Counted from the first letter of the stretch, positions 8,896-19,073 are shown. The stretch is DNA of 64,000 nt from an uncultured Arenicella sp. (GCA_938045295.1 CALINO010000018.1:19391-83390), one strand, 5' to 3'. Notes: generated by a model not told the origin, from the sequence alone. A program made the numbers and translations.

Positions 8896-10761
8896 CTACG
8901 CAGAACGTTTGGCGTCGCTCACTTGAGTTTGAGCTTGGTATTCAGGCACCAGTTCTGCCAAACATAGCGTCAGGCTGTCATCAAACGTGTCTAATTTTTC
9001 TTGCATTCGATCAAACACTTTATAGACTTTTTCTGGCTCTACATAACGCGTGGCGGCCAACTGAATTTTTTCATAATCGGTGTCGGTCAAGCTTTCTTCG
9101 TCGTGAAACAATTCTTCGTGCAGTTTTTCGCCTTTTCTCAATCCGGTGTAGATTATTTTAATGTCTTCATCGGGCTCACGGCCAGACAGGCGAATCAGCT
9201 TTTCGGCCAGCTCAGATATCAATACAGGCTGCCCCATTTCAAGCACGTATATTCGCCCATCTTCGCCCATGGCACTGGCTTCAAGAATCAGTTGGGTTGC
9301 TTCAGTGATGGTCATAAAATAACGCGTCATTTCTTTGTGCGTTACCGTCACCGGGCCTCCTTTTTTGATTTGCTTTTGAAACTTGGGCACCACGCTGCCG
9401 GCCGAGCCAAGAACATTACCAAAGCGCACGGTAATGAATTTTGTGTCACTTTGACTCGCCAATTGCTGACAATAAATCTCAGCAGCACGCTTACATGCGC
9501 CCATCAAACTGCTGGGGTTAACGGCTTTATCGGTGGAGATTAGGACAAATTTTTCAGCCTGAAAACGGTGCGCTAAGTCAGCGATATTTCGCGTTCCAAT
9601 GGCGTTATTTTTCACCACTTCTCGTACTTGCCCTTCCAGTAACGGCACGTGTTTATAAGCCGCCGCATGAAATACAGCCGACGGCGTAAATCGCTCAAAT
9701 AAATTTAATGTGCACGCTTGATCACAAACGTCGCCCAATATGGCGGTGGTTTTAATGTCTGGAAAACGTTCAACCAACTCTTCTTGAATACGGTATAAGT
9801 TGTACTCACTTTGATCGAAGAGCACCAAATGAGCCGAACACACACTGGCAAGCTGACGGCAAAGCTCAGAGCCAATAGAACCACCGGCTCCGGTAACCAA
9901 CACGGTTTTGTCGCACAAGCTGTGTTTAATTCGGTGCCAGTCTAACTTGACTGGGTCTCGCCCTAATAAATCGTCAATGCGCACTTCACGTAAGTCAGCC
10001 AGCTGCACTCGCCCACTGACTAATTCGTGCGCCCCAGGCAAGGTGCGAAACTCAACACCGGTGGATTCACAAATACTTACCAAACGCTGCATTTGTTCTT
10101 CGTTGGCCGAGGGCACGGCGATCAATACTAAGTCAATGTCCCAGCGGTAGATCAAGTCTTGCAGTACGTCCGGCGATGCAACAATAGGCACGCGGTGAAT
10201 CTGACGACCAATTTTTTTCGGGTCGTCATCTAAAAACGCCACGATGTTGTAGCGATTTGGGTGATTACGGGTTAGGTCTCTAAACAGCTGTTCTCCGGCC
10301 GCTCCGGCGCCAAAGATCACCACTTTGCGACCAGATCGCGTTGAAAAATGACGTTCTTTGTACAGGCGATACAATAAACGGGAACCGACCATCAAAAACA
10401 ACAACACGATAGCGTACAAAATAAACACGGAACGCGGCACAAAGGTTAATCGATCCGCCACCAAGAATAAGGTGAAAGCAATGGCTGCGGTGCCTATGGC
10501 CACTGAACGAACAATCAGCGACAAATCAGGCAAAGACACAAAGCGCCACTCGCCTCGGTGAACGCCCATGAATAGGTTAACCACGGTTTGCACCGTAATG
10601 ACGACGGGCAATGCATAGATGGCACTTTGCAGAAAAATATCAGGAATGACTTCTAAATTATACCGAAGCCAATACGCAAGTATCCATGCTGTTGGGATGA
10701 CGATTAAGTCGTGGAGTACGATTCTCCATCGGAACACTAATGTTGTGAGAGCTTTAATCAT
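8896..10761 (-). CDS. WbpM/CapD/FlaA1-type nucleotide-sugar 4,6-dehydratase
   Basis: A 621-aa membrane enzyme with four hydrophobic N-terminal segments (about residues 10-130). A first Rossmann-like domain follows (IFGAGAAGEQL), then the catalytic SDR domain starting at VTGAGGSIGSELC. The active-site region STDKAVNPSSLMGACKR has Met in place of the usual Tyr, as in the FlaA1/WbpM/PglF group. These enzymes convert UDP-GlcNAc to the 4-keto-6-deoxy sugar used to make QuiNAc, FucNAc or bacillosamine. It is the last gene of the O-antigen locus. With the WbpL-like transferase and the SDR upstream, it resembles the WbpM-WbpL-WbpV set that makes the first O-antigen sugar in Pseudomonas. Confidence 0.88.
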   Translation of the reverse strand: MIKALTTLVFRWRIVLHDLIVIPTAWILAYWLRYNLEVIPDIFLQSAIYALPVVITVQTVVNLFMGVHRGEWRFVSLPDLSLIVRSVAIGTAAIAFTLFLVADRLTFVPRSVFILYAIVLLFLMVGSRLLYRLYKERHFSTRSGRKVVIFGAGAAGEQLFRDLTRNHPNRYNIVAFLDDDPKKIGRQIHRVPIVASPDVLQDLIYRWDIDLVLIAVPSANEEQMQRLVSICESTGVEFRTLPGAHELVSGRVQLADLREVRIDDLLGRDPVKLDWHRIKHSLCDKTVLVTGAGGSIGSELCRQLASVCSAHLVLFDQSEYNLYRIQEELVERFPDIKTTAILGDVCDQACTLNLFERFTPSAVFHAAAYKHVPLLEGQVREVVKNNAIGTRNIADLAHRFQAEKFVLISTDKAVNPSSLMGACKRAAEIYCQQLASQSDTKFITVRFGNVLGSAGSVVPKFQKQIKKGGPVTVTHKEMTRYFMTITEATQLILEASAMGEDGRIYVLEMGQPVLISELAEKLIRLSGREPDEDIKIIYTGLRKGEKLHEELFHDEESLTDTDYEKIQLAATRYVEPEKVYKVFDRMQEKLDTFDDSLTLCLAELVPEYQAQTQVSDAKRSA

Positions 10762-10895
10762 TATTTAGTTTATAGCAGCACTAACCACCGGTAAGTACCA
10801 ACATTATTTAACCTTACTAAACCCAGTTCAGTAATTGAAAAGCGTATTACGCTGTGGGCTTACGACACAAAAAAACAGCCGTAAACCACACAAAA

Positions 10896-11951
10896 TCACT
10901 GTGGCTCTTTTATTATTGAATTCTTTTCTTTATTCACTACCCAAACCGCGGCAATAAGCAGCATGGCAAGGGTAATAAGCACTAAGTAAACAATAATATC
11001 ACGGTATAACACACTAAGCGTGGCAATCAAGGAACATAACACCATCAAAATAATACAAACCAGCACCACATGAGCGTGTTTCACGCCTGCCAGACCGGCT
11101 CGTTGATAAAAATGACTGCGATGAGGTAACCAAATTTTCTCGCCTTTGCGCAACCGATTGCCAATAGTATAAGTGGCATCGGCAATAAAAACGGCAAAAA
11201 TGAGCAACAAACTCAGTACCGGAATGTGATGGCGGTTGCTGGCAATGATAATCAGCGTGCCATAGATTGCGCCTAAGGTAATGCTACCCACGTCACCCAT
11301 AAATATCTTAGCGGGTTGCCAATTCCATAACAAAAAACCGTAACTGGATGCGCATATCACCACACACAGTAGCGCTAATTCAATATCACCTAAATACAAG
11401 AACCATGAACCTAGCGTCACACTGGCAATCACCGCTTGCGAGGCCGCTAAACCATCCATGCCGTCCATGAAATTGTTTAAATTGGCCATCCATAACAGCC
11501 CAAATACGCTTAACACTGGCCCCAACCAGCCCAATGACAAGCCCATAAAACGACCAATCCAGCCAAATAAAAACACGGTCGCGATTGCAATAATTAACTG
11601 CGTACCAAAACGCAGGCCGGGGCTTAAATCAAACTTATCGTCACACCAGCTCAAGCCTGCCCACGCAGAGATACACGCCGCTAATGAAGCAAAAAATAAA
11701 GGCCTATCACTGACGAGCGCTAAAACGAGCACACTGAATACAATCAGTGCAACAATCATTAAGCCACCGCCTCTAGGCACGACGCCTTGATGCATGCTGC
11801 GCGTATTAGGGCGATCCATGAGGCTGTTTTTTTCTAAATACGTAATAAGATAACGCACTCCGTAAAAGCTCAACAATAACGCCACTAAGAACACCCCCAA
11901 CAACAGCGGCCAAACTTGACTCAGTTGAATGTGCTCAGCAATAAGGTTCAC
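10896..11951 (-). CDS. WecA/WbpL-like undecaprenyl-phosphate sugar-1-phosphate transferase
   Basis: A 351-aa integral membrane protein with about ten hydrophobic segments, in the MraY/WecA superfamily. Signature loops are present: NLNNFMDGMDGLA (Mg-binding Asp pair), FMGDVGS and PHRSHFYQR. It should transfer a HexNAc-1-phosphate from a UDP-sugar to undecaprenyl phosphate, starting O-antigen synthesis at the inner membrane. The pairing with a WbpM-like dehydratase and a reductase suggests QuiNAc or FucNAc as the sugar (WbpL type); UDP-GlcNAc remains possible. Its ATG overlaps the end of the SDR gene by four bases (ATGA), indicating coupling. Confidence 0.88.
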   Translation of the reverse strand: MNLIAEHIQLSQVWPLLLGVFLVALLLSFYGVRYLITYLEKNSLMDRPNTRSMHQGVVPRGGGLMIVALIVFSVLVLALVSDRPLFFASLAACISAWAGLSWCDDKFDLSPGLRFGTQLIIAIATVFLFGWIGRFMGLSLGWLGPVLSVFGLLWMANLNNFMDGMDGLAASQAVIASVTLGSWFLYLGDIELALLCVVICASSYGFLLWNWQPAKIFMGDVGSITLGAIYGTLIIIASNRHHIPVLSLLLIFAVFIADATYTIGNRLRKGEKIWLPHRSHFYQRAGLAGVKHAHVVLVCIILMVLCSLIATLSVLYRDIIVYLVLITLAMLLIAAVWVVNKEKNSIIKEPQ

Positions 11952-12799
11952 GGTAAATCTCGCTCGGGTTGAGTTAAAAAGGCTTGCGGGGAATACGCAA
12001 AGTCTTGAATCGCATCGTGATTCGAATAGGCTAAATCTTGATTCATACGATTGGCCATTTCGGGGGTGTAATTAAACGAGGTAAACAGACTGGCCAGTTT
12101 CAGAGCCAGCCTGAAACACGGCAAAGGAATGCAAATTACTCTAGGAGTGCGGTTCAAACCAATAAATATTCGCTCTACCATAGCGCGATAAGTTAATTGT
12201 TCGGCACCCGCCAATGTGTATGTTTTATTCACTGTTTTAGGATTCTCAATGGCGGTTAACGTGGCCGTTACTAAGTCTTCTGCTTGCACTGGCTGCCTTA
12301 AACCCTTGGCTTGGCCGGCCAATAACATAAAACCTCGTTTTGTGATGAATTTGGCAATGTGCGTGACGTTTTCATCCAAGCCACGGCCGTAGATCATGCT
12401 GGGGCGAAAGAGAGTAAATTGCATGTCGTGCTCACGACAGAACCGCTCAATAGCATGCTCGGCATCGGTCAGTGAGTTCACCAGCATTTGCTCTTGCGCG
12501 TTACCCGAGTGTTGCTTGCTGATCACACTGCTGGAACTGAACGCCACTATGCGTTTTACCCCGGCCGAATGCAGGGCAAGCAAGTGTGGTGGCAATAACC
12601 ATATTGGCGCGCAATGAATCAATTGACGACACTGGTTCAGTGCGGCCAATGTGCCCGCCGGCGGCGATTGGCTTAAGTCCCATTGGTATTGCTCGCCTGT
12701 GGGCTTACGCGACACACTGACGACATCAACGCCATTACTCGCTAAACGTTCCGCCATCGGAACGCCCACAACGCCATTAGCACCAGTGAGTAAAATCAC
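11948..12799 (-). CDS. NAD-dependent epimerase/dehydratase-type SDR (WbpV-like)
   Basis: About 283 aa. The start is taken at a GTG (12799) four bases after the TAG stop of the upstream glycosyltransferase; it places the strand VILLTGANGVVG at the very N-terminus. An ATG 30 codons upstream would overlap that gene and add residues unlike the family. The fold is an extended SDR: TGANGVVG, and LFRPSMIYGRG for substrate binding. A clear YxxxK pair is not visible (the region reads SLTDAEHAIE), so the catalytic mechanism is uncertain. Position suggests reduction of the 4-keto sugar made by the WbpM-like enzyme, giving QuiNAc/FucNAc. Confidence 0.7.
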   Translation of the reverse strand: MILLTGANGVVGVPMAERLASNGVDVVSVSRKPTGEQYQWDLSQSPPAGTLAALNQCRQLIHCAPIWLLPPHLLALHSAGVKRIVAFSSSSVISKQHSGNAQEQMLVNSLTDAEHAIERFCREHDMQFTLFRPSMIYGRGLDENVTHIAKFITKRGFMLLAGQAKGLRQPVQAEDLVTATLTAIENPKTVNKTYTLAGAEQLTYRAMVERIFIGLNRTPRVICIPLPCFRLALKLASLFTSFNYTPEMANRMNQDLAYSNHDAIQDFAYSPQAFLTQPERDLP

Positions 12800-12803
12800 G
12801 CCT

Positions 12804-13670
12804 CTACCTACTGACCAACGCTTTGCCAACGCGAGCAACGAAACTGGCATACACGCCAGCCTTAACGGCGATTCGTATCGGCCATGCATACGTGTCGCGG
12901 TAGAATTTGTCGTAAAACCGGTTCATGCCCTTGTGCAGGGTCCACAGCACGCCGATCGGGCGACTTTTTGAGCTTACCCCTTTGGCGTGTACCACCTCAG
13001 CCGCGGGCACAAAACCCACAGCCCACTTAGAATCGTCAAAGCGCTTGCACCAGTCCAAGTCTTCACAATGCATAAAGTACCCTTCGTCGAGCAAACCAAC
13101 GTCATTTAAAGCAGGTTTGCGAACCACCATAAACGCGCCTGAAATGGCCTCAACACGATGCGGGGCTTCATCTGGCTGTATGTGCTCGCCATAATCAAAG
13201 TTGGTAAACTTCGGGTTATCAGGAAACAGTGCATGAAGCTTTAATAGCCGAACCAAGGCCGACCAAGGTGTGGGAAATTTTCGCCGGCATGTGGGCTGTA
13301 AGGTCAAATCTTCGTTCAAGATACGGCAACTGACCAAACCAAATTCAGGGTGACTCTCAAGAGCGTCAAGCACAATAGGCAAGGTGTCTGGGCGTAGCTC
13401 ACAATCAGGGTTCATCAAAACCGCCACATCGGCCTCAAGCTCTTTCAATATTTGATTGTTGGCCGCGGCAAAGCCTGTGTTTTGAGTATTAATCACCCAG
13501 TTAACCCGCTCTGAGGTAATGGCTTGTTGTGCTTCAGCCACGCTGCTGTCTTGCGATGCATTATCAACCACACTCACTACGGCATTACTGTGTTCTAATA
13601 CCGAGTTCAGTGCTCGTTGCAACCAAGCGCCGGAGTTATAGTTAACAATGATGATGTGCACACTGGGCAT
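12804..13670 (-). CDS. GT2 family glycosyltransferase (rhamnosyltransferase-like)
   Basis: A 288-aa cytosolic GT-A fold enzyme. The N-terminal motif HIIIVNYNSGAWLQRAL is followed by SVVDNASQD, the nucleotide-sugar region VLMNPDCELRPD, and the acceptor-side motif MHCEDLDWCKRF. The architecture matches WbbL-like rhamnosyl- or deoxysugar transferases. It is one of four GT2 enzymes in the locus, which together probably define the O-antigen repeat or adaptor. It ends four bases before the GTG of the SDR. Donor and acceptor are not predictable from sequence. Confidence 0.85.
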   Translation of the reverse strand: MPSVHIIIVNYNSGAWLQRALNSVLEHSNAVVSVVDNASQDSSVAEAQQAITSERVNWVINTQNTGFAAANNQILKELEADVAVLMNPDCELRPDTLPIVLDALESHPEFGLVSCRILNEDLTLQPTCRRKFPTPWSALVRLLKLHALFPDNPKFTNFDYGEHIQPDEAPHRVEAISGAFMVVRKPALNDVGLLDEGYFMHCEDLDWCKRFDDSKWAVGFVPAAEVVHAKGVSSKSRPIGVLWTLHKGMNRFYDKFYRDTYAWPIRIAVKAGVYASFVARVGKALVSR

Positions 13671-13709
13671 AATATAAATAATAAACCTATAGATTGGCTT
13701 AGTAATAGG

Positions 13710-14693
13710 CTAACGGTGGCGAAATGACATGGCTCCGCTTTTACCGATCAGGCCGTGCCACGCCCCCAACAGCATCATGCGCATGTTTTGCCAACGCGGC
13801 GCTTTTAGACAACCAAACATAATAAAAATCATGCCTAAGCGCTGAACGTCATTCCACTTCCATAACCACGAGGTGTACGAACGTTTATACAATGCCACGC
13901 TATTACGAAAAATATAATAATACCGGAACGGTTTGTGTTGTGGCACATTGCGTTGTCGGCCCGCCATATTAATCGTGTGGGTCGCTTCACCCAAGGCATG
14001 CTGCATACGGGCAGCACCCACGCCAAAGGCTTTGAACCCTTTATGCCGGGCTCGTAAAAACCATTCGGTATCCACGTGATCTATAAACAGGCTTTCATCC
14101 ATGCCGCCAATGTCATTGAGCGCATCTACGCTAAACAAGCTGCCTGAAGAAATTAAAAAGTCAGCTTCAACAATCGCATTATTTTTTGCGTATTCACGTT
14201 GAAACTTTAATACCCCAAAGCGCACAAAAAACGACTCACTCTGATTGTTGGCATTTAAATAACATGCACCAACCGCACTCACCTTATGTGTTTGAGACAA
14301 TGTTTGATGCGCGCCTAAGAGCTGTGGCACCATTTCTGGCAACGGTTGACTGTCTTGATCTAATACCAACACATAAGAAAAACCGTGTTCATTGGCGTAA
14401 GCCAAGCCTTGATTGTGTGCCGCCCCTAAGCCGGAGTTAACTTGGTTTAAAAGCACCTGAATATCGGCACTCGCGGCTTCTAAACTGAGTTGCAAATCGG
14501 TTTGATTGTCAGAGCAATTATCAACAATTAATACCCGACACCCCTGCTCAGCTAACAGTGCTAAGGAGTTGCACAATGCTTCAATGTCAGGATTAAAGGT
14601 CACCACCACGGCCAACACATTGGCCGATTGTTCAACCGTCTTGTTGTGCGGTTTATTAGTTGCTGTCGTGGTTTGGTCTACCGATTTGCTCAA
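13710..14693 (-). CDS. GT2 family glycosyltransferase (RfbF/rhamnosyltransferase-like)
   Basis: A 327-aa GT-A protein. It has VVVTFNPDIEALCNSL near residue 30, LIVDNCSDNQ, the metal-site region VLVLDQDSQPLPEM, and FIDHVDTEWFLRA near residue 210. These are typical of dTDP-rhamnose and related transferases of O-antigen clusters. The locus makes dTDP-4-keto-6-deoxyglucose (rfbA, rfbB), so a dTDP-deoxysugar donor is plausible. The first 25 residues are polar and low-complexity (Thr/Asn/Lys-rich), so a later start is conceivable. Co-directional with neighbouring glycosyltransferases. Confidence 0.82.
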   Translation of the reverse strand: MSKSVDQTTTATNKPHNKTVEQSANVLAVVVTFNPDIEALCNSLALLAEQGCRVLIVDNCSDNQTDLQLSLEAASADIQVLLNQVNSGLGAAHNQGLAYANEHGFSYVLVLDQDSQPLPEMVPQLLGAHQTLSQTHKVSAVGACYLNANNQSESFFVRFGVLKFQREYAKNNAIVEADFLISSGSLFSVDALNDIGGMDESLFIDHVDTEWFLRARHKGFKAFGVGAARMQHALGEATHTINMAGRQRNVPQHKPFRYYYIFRNSVALYKRSYTSWLWKWNDVQRLGMIFIMFGCLKAPRWQNMRMMLLGAWHGLIGKSGAMSFRHR

Positions 14694-14771
14694 GTTTATT
14701 ACCGTGCCTCTTCATTTATGTGACGCTGGTGTCTGTACTGCTGTCTAGTGCTTAAGCACTCACACCGGTGG

Positions 14772-15755
14772 TTAAGCCGACTGTTGAGGGTTGTCGTCTT
14801 CAATATCCCCGCCCTCAATACCAACCGTGCTGCGCACGTGGTAAATCGGCTTATTTTGGCTTTCGTAGTAAGTACGCGTTTGCATTTCACCGATCAAACC
14901 AAACAGAATAAATTGCAGGCCAATAATAAGCAGCATAAAGGCAAATATTAATAACGGGCGGTCACCTAATGGCACGTCAAAGAACAGCCTGGCAACGGTT
15001 AAATACGCCAATAACACGCCCCCTATGCCACCTAGCGCTAACCCAGGCATGCCGAAAAAGTGCAATGGCCGAGCATGAAAGCGCAATAAAAATTTGACCG
15101 TAATTAAATCTAAAACCACCCGAAAGGTACGCGAAATACCGTATTTTGATTCGCCGGCGGTGCGAGCTCGGTGATTGACCTTTACTTCGGCAATTTTTGC
15201 ACCAACGCCACTGGCAACCGCGGGTATAAAACGGTGCATTTCGCCATACAGAGTGACCCGTTTAGCCAGTTCTTTGCGCATGGCTTTTAAAGTGCAACCA
15301 TAGTCGTGCAGACTGACGTCGGTAATTTTAGAAATCAGGCGGTTGGCCAGCATGGAAGGTAATTTGCGTGACAGGTAGGTGTCTTGGCGGTCATAGCGCC
15401 AGCCGCACACCATGTCGTAGCCTTCTTCAATTTTCGCAATTAGCTTTGGAATATCGGCTGGGTCGTTTTGACGGTCGGCGTCTAAGGTAACCACAATATC
15501 ACCTTGCGCGTAGTCCAAACCAGCGACCATGGCGGCTGTTTGGCCAAAATTTCGTCGAAAGCTAACGACTTTAATTTGTGGCATTTGCTTGCGAAAGTCT
15601 TCTAAAACTTGCACACCTTTGTCGGTGCTGCCGTCATCGATAAATAAAACTTCGTAGCTTTTTCCAATACCGTCCAAGGCAGCTTTAAGCTCTTCGCACA
15701 ATGGCGTTAAATTTGGCTCTTCATTTAAAAACGGGATAACAATTGAAATGTCCAT
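14772..15755 (-). CDS. DPM1/GtrB-like GT2 polyprenyl-phosphate glycosyltransferase
   Basis: A 327-aa protein. The cytosolic GT2 domain has VIPFLNEEPNLTPL, FIDDGSTDKG and VTLDADRQNDPADIP. Two C-terminal transmembrane segments follow (about residues 230-300). This layout is that of DPM1, ArnC or GtrB enzymes, which make polyprenyl-phosphate-linked hexoses for later periplasmic side-chain transfer. No GtrC-like periplasmic transferase or GtrA flippase is in the window, so the acceptor side is missing. It may instead modify the chain directly. Confidence 0.85.
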   Translation of the reverse strand: MDISIVIPFLNEEPNLTPLCEELKAALDGIGKSYEVLFIDDGSTDKGVQVLEDFRKQMPQIKVVSFRRNFGQTAAMVAGLDYAQGDIVVTLDADRQNDPADIPKLIAKIEEGYDMVCGWRYDRQDTYLSRKLPSMLANRLISKITDVSLHDYGCTLKAMRKELAKRVTLYGEMHRFIPAVASGVGAKIAEVKVNHRARTAGESKYGISRTFRVVLDLITVKFLLRFHARPLHFFGMPGLALGGIGGVLLAYLTVARLFFDVPLGDRPLLIFAFMLLIIGLQFILFGLIGEMQTRTYYESQNKPIYHVRSTVGIEGGDIEDDNPQQSA

Positions 15756-15817
15756 TCGCTTACCTTGAGATAAAAAATTCAGGTTTATTATTTTAATTGG
15801 CCGATTATACGTAATTA

Positions 15818-17818
15818 CTACGTTGATTGCTCGGCGAGATAGAGTAACTCGTCGGCTTGAGCGCCATCGATTTGGGGGAACACACCTTCGTCTGTAATGC
15901 GCAAGTGCCGACTGTAGTACTTGTCAACAAAACCTCGAGTCTTCCAACGAGACTGCAATACTTTCAGTTCACTGAAATAACGTTCTATGTGCGGAGCCGA
16001 CATGTCATCGCCCCGGCTGACGGATTCGTGATGATGCAACACCGCTTCAGGCGTCCAAAGAACGTGCAAACCACTTTGTTCAACACGTAAACAGTAATCG
16101 ATGTCGTTGTACGCGACCTTTAAGTGCTCTTCATCAAGACGCCCCAGCGCGTAATAGGTGTCGCGGGGCGTAATCAAACAGGCGGCGGTTACCGCCATCA
16201 TATTCTGTGTTGCTAAGCAGCGTAACTGATAACCGGGCGCATCACCGGCCTCTAAACGATGTATGTGCCCAGCTGCATTGCCCATGCCAATGGTCACGCC
16301 AGCGTGCTGTACGCGGCCATCAGAAAATAACAACTTGGCACCCACAATGCCCACATCGGGTTGCACTGCCCACGCCATCATTTGCGTTAACCAATCACCA
16401 TCTATGACCTCAATATCATTATTAATTAAACCGATATAGGGCGCATCGCCGTGCTCCACGGCAAAATTATTAATTGCCGAATAATTAAACTCACCTGGGT
16501 AATTAACCACTTTCACCCGTGGGTCTTGCTGTATGTGGGCGAAGTACGACAATGTTTCGTCTTGTTCACTGCCATTATCAACCACAATAATGCGATAATT
16601 TGGGTAGTCGGTCTTAGACAAAACACCGTCCACGCACGGCTTTAACACTTCTAAGCCATCACGGGTTGGAATCACTAAATCAACCGCCGGCTGGTTTTGG
16701 TCATTGCCTGTGTCAGCCACTAAAACATTGTAAGAGTCTCGCCGTTGCCATTGTATGCCTGGCCACAACGACACATCAGCATTAGGCTCTGGCGTGGCCG
16801 GCGCACTGGTGCGCCGACTGCGAAACAGCGCTTCTGAAATATGCAGCACCTGCTCTGGCGTTTTTAAACATTCCAGTGCGCGTTGATAGCAGAAAGATTC
16901 ACTCATTAACTCCAGCGTCGTCGCCTGCACCACTTCCGATTGGGCAAATACCACAGCAGGGCCAATGTAATTAAAGCAAGCCAAATAACATAAACTGGGC
17001 TTAGGTTTAAACACAGGCGGCATGACAGTATCACCAGTATCGCTGATGTAGTCGTGATCCGTATAAATCAACTTTGGCGTATTGGCGCTCGCTTTCTTAA
17101 TCGCCATTTTCAGCATCAGTATTGCTGGCGAACGCAGAGCCTCGGTAGCTCGAAGCGGAATCACATAATCGGCTTCGCGCGGTATTTCAGCGCCTTCTTG
17201 AGCCAATATCACCCAGTCAGGAGGCAGCATCATGGCCTCTAAGGCAGCGCGCTGAGATTCTTGCTCAATGAGCACGGCAATTTTTGCCTTACCTGCAAAA
17301 GCAAACAACAGGCGACCGAAGCCCTCGAACCTCTTCCAAGTATTAATATTGTCTAGATAGCTGCTGGCGTCGGGTGAGTAAAAGCGCAGCAAGCTGCTGG
17401 AGCGCTCAAACGGTTTTTGAAATTGCAACACGATCATCTTTGCCAACACACGAACACTGAAAAAGTCACGCAAGTAACGCAGGCAAATTAACCCTGTACG
17501 GAACCTTGCCTCAAGCGAAGACACTCTTGCTAAGCGTTCTATGTTGATTGATTGGCTGTACGCCACTAACGGCCCGGCGGGCAGATAGAACATCATGCGA
17601 TTACGCCCGGCATGCGCGCCTTGTAAAAGGCGCTCGGTTTCCAGTGAACGTTGCTCTTTCACCACCAATCTGGGGGTGTGCTGAATGTCACTATCAAGCA
17701 CAAACTCACTCACGTACCAGCCTGCGGATAAGTTAACCGGCGCTTGTTCAACGTCAACACGTTGCCACGACGCTTCAAGCCGGTTATTAAGCTTAAGCAA
17801 AAACTTGCGAATACTCAT
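15818..17818 (-). CDS. Large GT2 family glycosyltransferase with N-terminal extension
   Basis: About 666 aa with ATG 17818 as start; an upstream in-frame ATG would overlap the methyltransferase. The C-terminal GT2 domain (about 380-620) carries DLVIPTRDGLEVLK, IIVVDNGSEQDE, LINNDIEVIDGDW and a late YNDIDYCLRVEQSG motif. The roughly 370-residue N-terminal part contains a second weak GT-like region with YTDHDYISDTGD, as often seen in long O-antigen transferases. It may be bifunctional, adding more than one sugar. It follows the methyltransferase by 10 bp and is likely translationally linked. Confidence 0.8.
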   Translation of the reverse strand: MSIRKFLLKLNNRLEASWQRVDVEQAPVNLSAGWYVSEFVLDSDIQHTPRLVVKEQRSLETERLLQGAHAGRNRMMFYLPAGPLVAYSQSINIERLARVSSLEARFRTGLICLRYLRDFFSVRVLAKMIVLQFQKPFERSSSLLRFYSPDASSYLDNINTWKRFEGFGRLLFAFAGKAKIAVLIEQESQRAALEAMMLPPDWVILAQEGAEIPREADYVIPLRATEALRSPAILMLKMAIKKASANTPKLIYTDHDYISDTGDTVMPPVFKPKPSLCYLACFNYIGPAVVFAQSEVVQATTLELMSESFCYQRALECLKTPEQVLHISEALFRSRRTSAPATPEPNADVSLWPGIQWQRRDSYNVLVADTGNDQNQPAVDLVIPTRDGLEVLKPCVDGVLSKTDYPNYRIIVVDNGSEQDETLSYFAHIQQDPRVKVVNYPGEFNYSAINNFAVEHGDAPYIGLINNDIEVIDGDWLTQMMAWAVQPDVGIVGAKLLFSDGRVQHAGVTIGMGNAAGHIHRLEAGDAPGYQLRCLATQNMMAVTAACLITPRDTYYALGRLDEEHLKVAYNDIDYCLRVEQSGLHVLWTPEAVLHHHESVSRGDDMSAPHIERYFSELKVLQSRWKTRGFVDKYYSRHLRITDEGVFPQIDGAQADELLYLAEQST

Positions 17819-17828
17819 GATGTGAACG

Positions 17829-19073
17829 CTACAGCGTGGTTCTGCGCAACATACGCCGAATGCCATTTAAAAATCGCCAGCCCACGGAATTGCTCATTAA
17901 GCCAACTTTGCCTTCAAGATTGCTTGAGTGTGATTCTAGCTGAGTGATTTGAGCCTTTAAATGCTCGATCAACTTAGCATCAATCTGACGCATTTCGCCC
18001 ACCTCTTGTTCCTCAGAAACAAGGCTATACTGATGCTCAGGTTGGTCAAACTGGCTTAATACTGGCGTCGCCATTTTTTCCATGCGTTGTTTATCGTTAC
18101 CCAACAACCATAAAAATGAATTGCTGTGTTCAGCAACCGTTTGCGCATTAATCACCGTTTGCCATAAGCGCCATTCGTTGGAACCTAAATTGAACGCCGA
18201 TGAGTAATCACGTGATTGAATATTTTTTAACGCCTTGATCGCCACTTCAGCGTCACACTGCTGGCTAAAAACCACCGTCGGTATTTTGTAGTCAGGAAAT
18301 GGTAATAACAGTTCTGAATGCGTGAAATTGGCCTTTTCTATTTGCGCTAACCACTCCTGGTGACTGTAGGTTCGAATGCCGGTTGAACTGGGGTAATCGT
18401 CCAAACCAATGAATGGTGTTGCGTAATGATCTTCGTTTGCGCCTAAGGCGTATTTCATGCCTAAACGGTTTTCAATGGCAACCAACACCACGCCATCAGT
18501 CTTACACGCACGCTGCCCCATTTTAAGCAGTTCATTAACCGCCTCTTGATCTGTTTTAGCACTAGAAAAGCGGCCCGCGTATTCGGTAACTCCAACGAAC
18601 AAAACTAAATCGTATTCGCCTTCAGGCACCTCGATGTCATTGAAGTTGGCAGTACTGATTTGTACGTTGTCTAAATCACGGCAACGCAATTTAGCCAAGG
18701 ATGCACGCACCGGTGAACCTTCAACCGCATCTACTGTAACATTGGGCTGCTCACCTAAATAACGAGTAATTGAGCCGCAGCCACACCCTAATTCCAGCAC
18801 GCGAAATACCCCATCAAGGTTAATCGCACGCAACAGATTAGCTCGAGTGCTCGACAAGTGATACTCGGTCGGCCAATCAACAATGTGCTTTTGCAACTCA
18901 TCAGAACTGCTTGATAAGTCTTTTGCATTTTCAAGAATGCTCATCAACGCACGTTCAGACTCTTCGCCATCAGAGTAATTGAACGGACGAATCTCATCTT
19001 TGGCTTGAAAAACACCTTGCTCGTTCAGAGAAAACCCATTTTGTTGTGCAATGGTGGCTATTGTTTGGCTCAT
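17829..19073 (-). CDS. Class I SAM-dependent methyltransferase (O-antigen locus)
   Basis: A 414-aa protein with the SAM-binding motif I RVLELGCGCGSITRYLG (about 93-109), a motif II-like acidic strand (VDAVEGSP) and YDLVLFVGVTEYAGR. The C-terminal 60 residues look coiled-coil or basic (AQITQLESHSSNLEG). It sits directly between Wzt and a large GT2 enzyme. In ABC-exported O-antigens a methyltransferase can cap the non-reducing end, and Wzt recognises the cap through its C-terminal domain; that role is an inference from context. It could otherwise methylate an internal sugar. Confidence 0.78.
   Translation of the reverse strand: MSQTIATIAQQNGFSLNEQGVFQAKDEIRPFNYSDGEESERALMSILENAKDLSSSSDELQKHIVDWPTEYHLSSTRANLLRAINLDGVFRVLELGCGCGSITRYLGEQPNVTVDAVEGSPVRASLAKLRCRDLDNVQISTANFNDIEVPEGEYDLVLFVGVTEYAGRFSSAKTDQEAVNELLKMGQRACKTDGVVLVAIENRLGMKYALGANEDHYATPFIGLDDYPSSTGIRTYSHQEWLAQIEKANFTHSELLLPFPDYKIPTVVFSQQCDAEVAIKALKNIQSRDYSSAFNLGSNEWRLWQTVINAQTVAEHSNSFLWLLGNDKQRMEKMATPVLSQFDQPEHQYSLVSEEQEVGEMRQIDAKLIEHLKAQITQLESHSSNLEGKVGLMSNSVGWRFLNGIRRMLRRTTL

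Noticed and set aside
12800..12889. Longer start for the SDR at 11948
   Set aside because: The extra 30 codons overlap the upstream glycosyltransferase and lack family similarity; the GTG at 12799 places the Rossmann strand at the N-terminus as expected.
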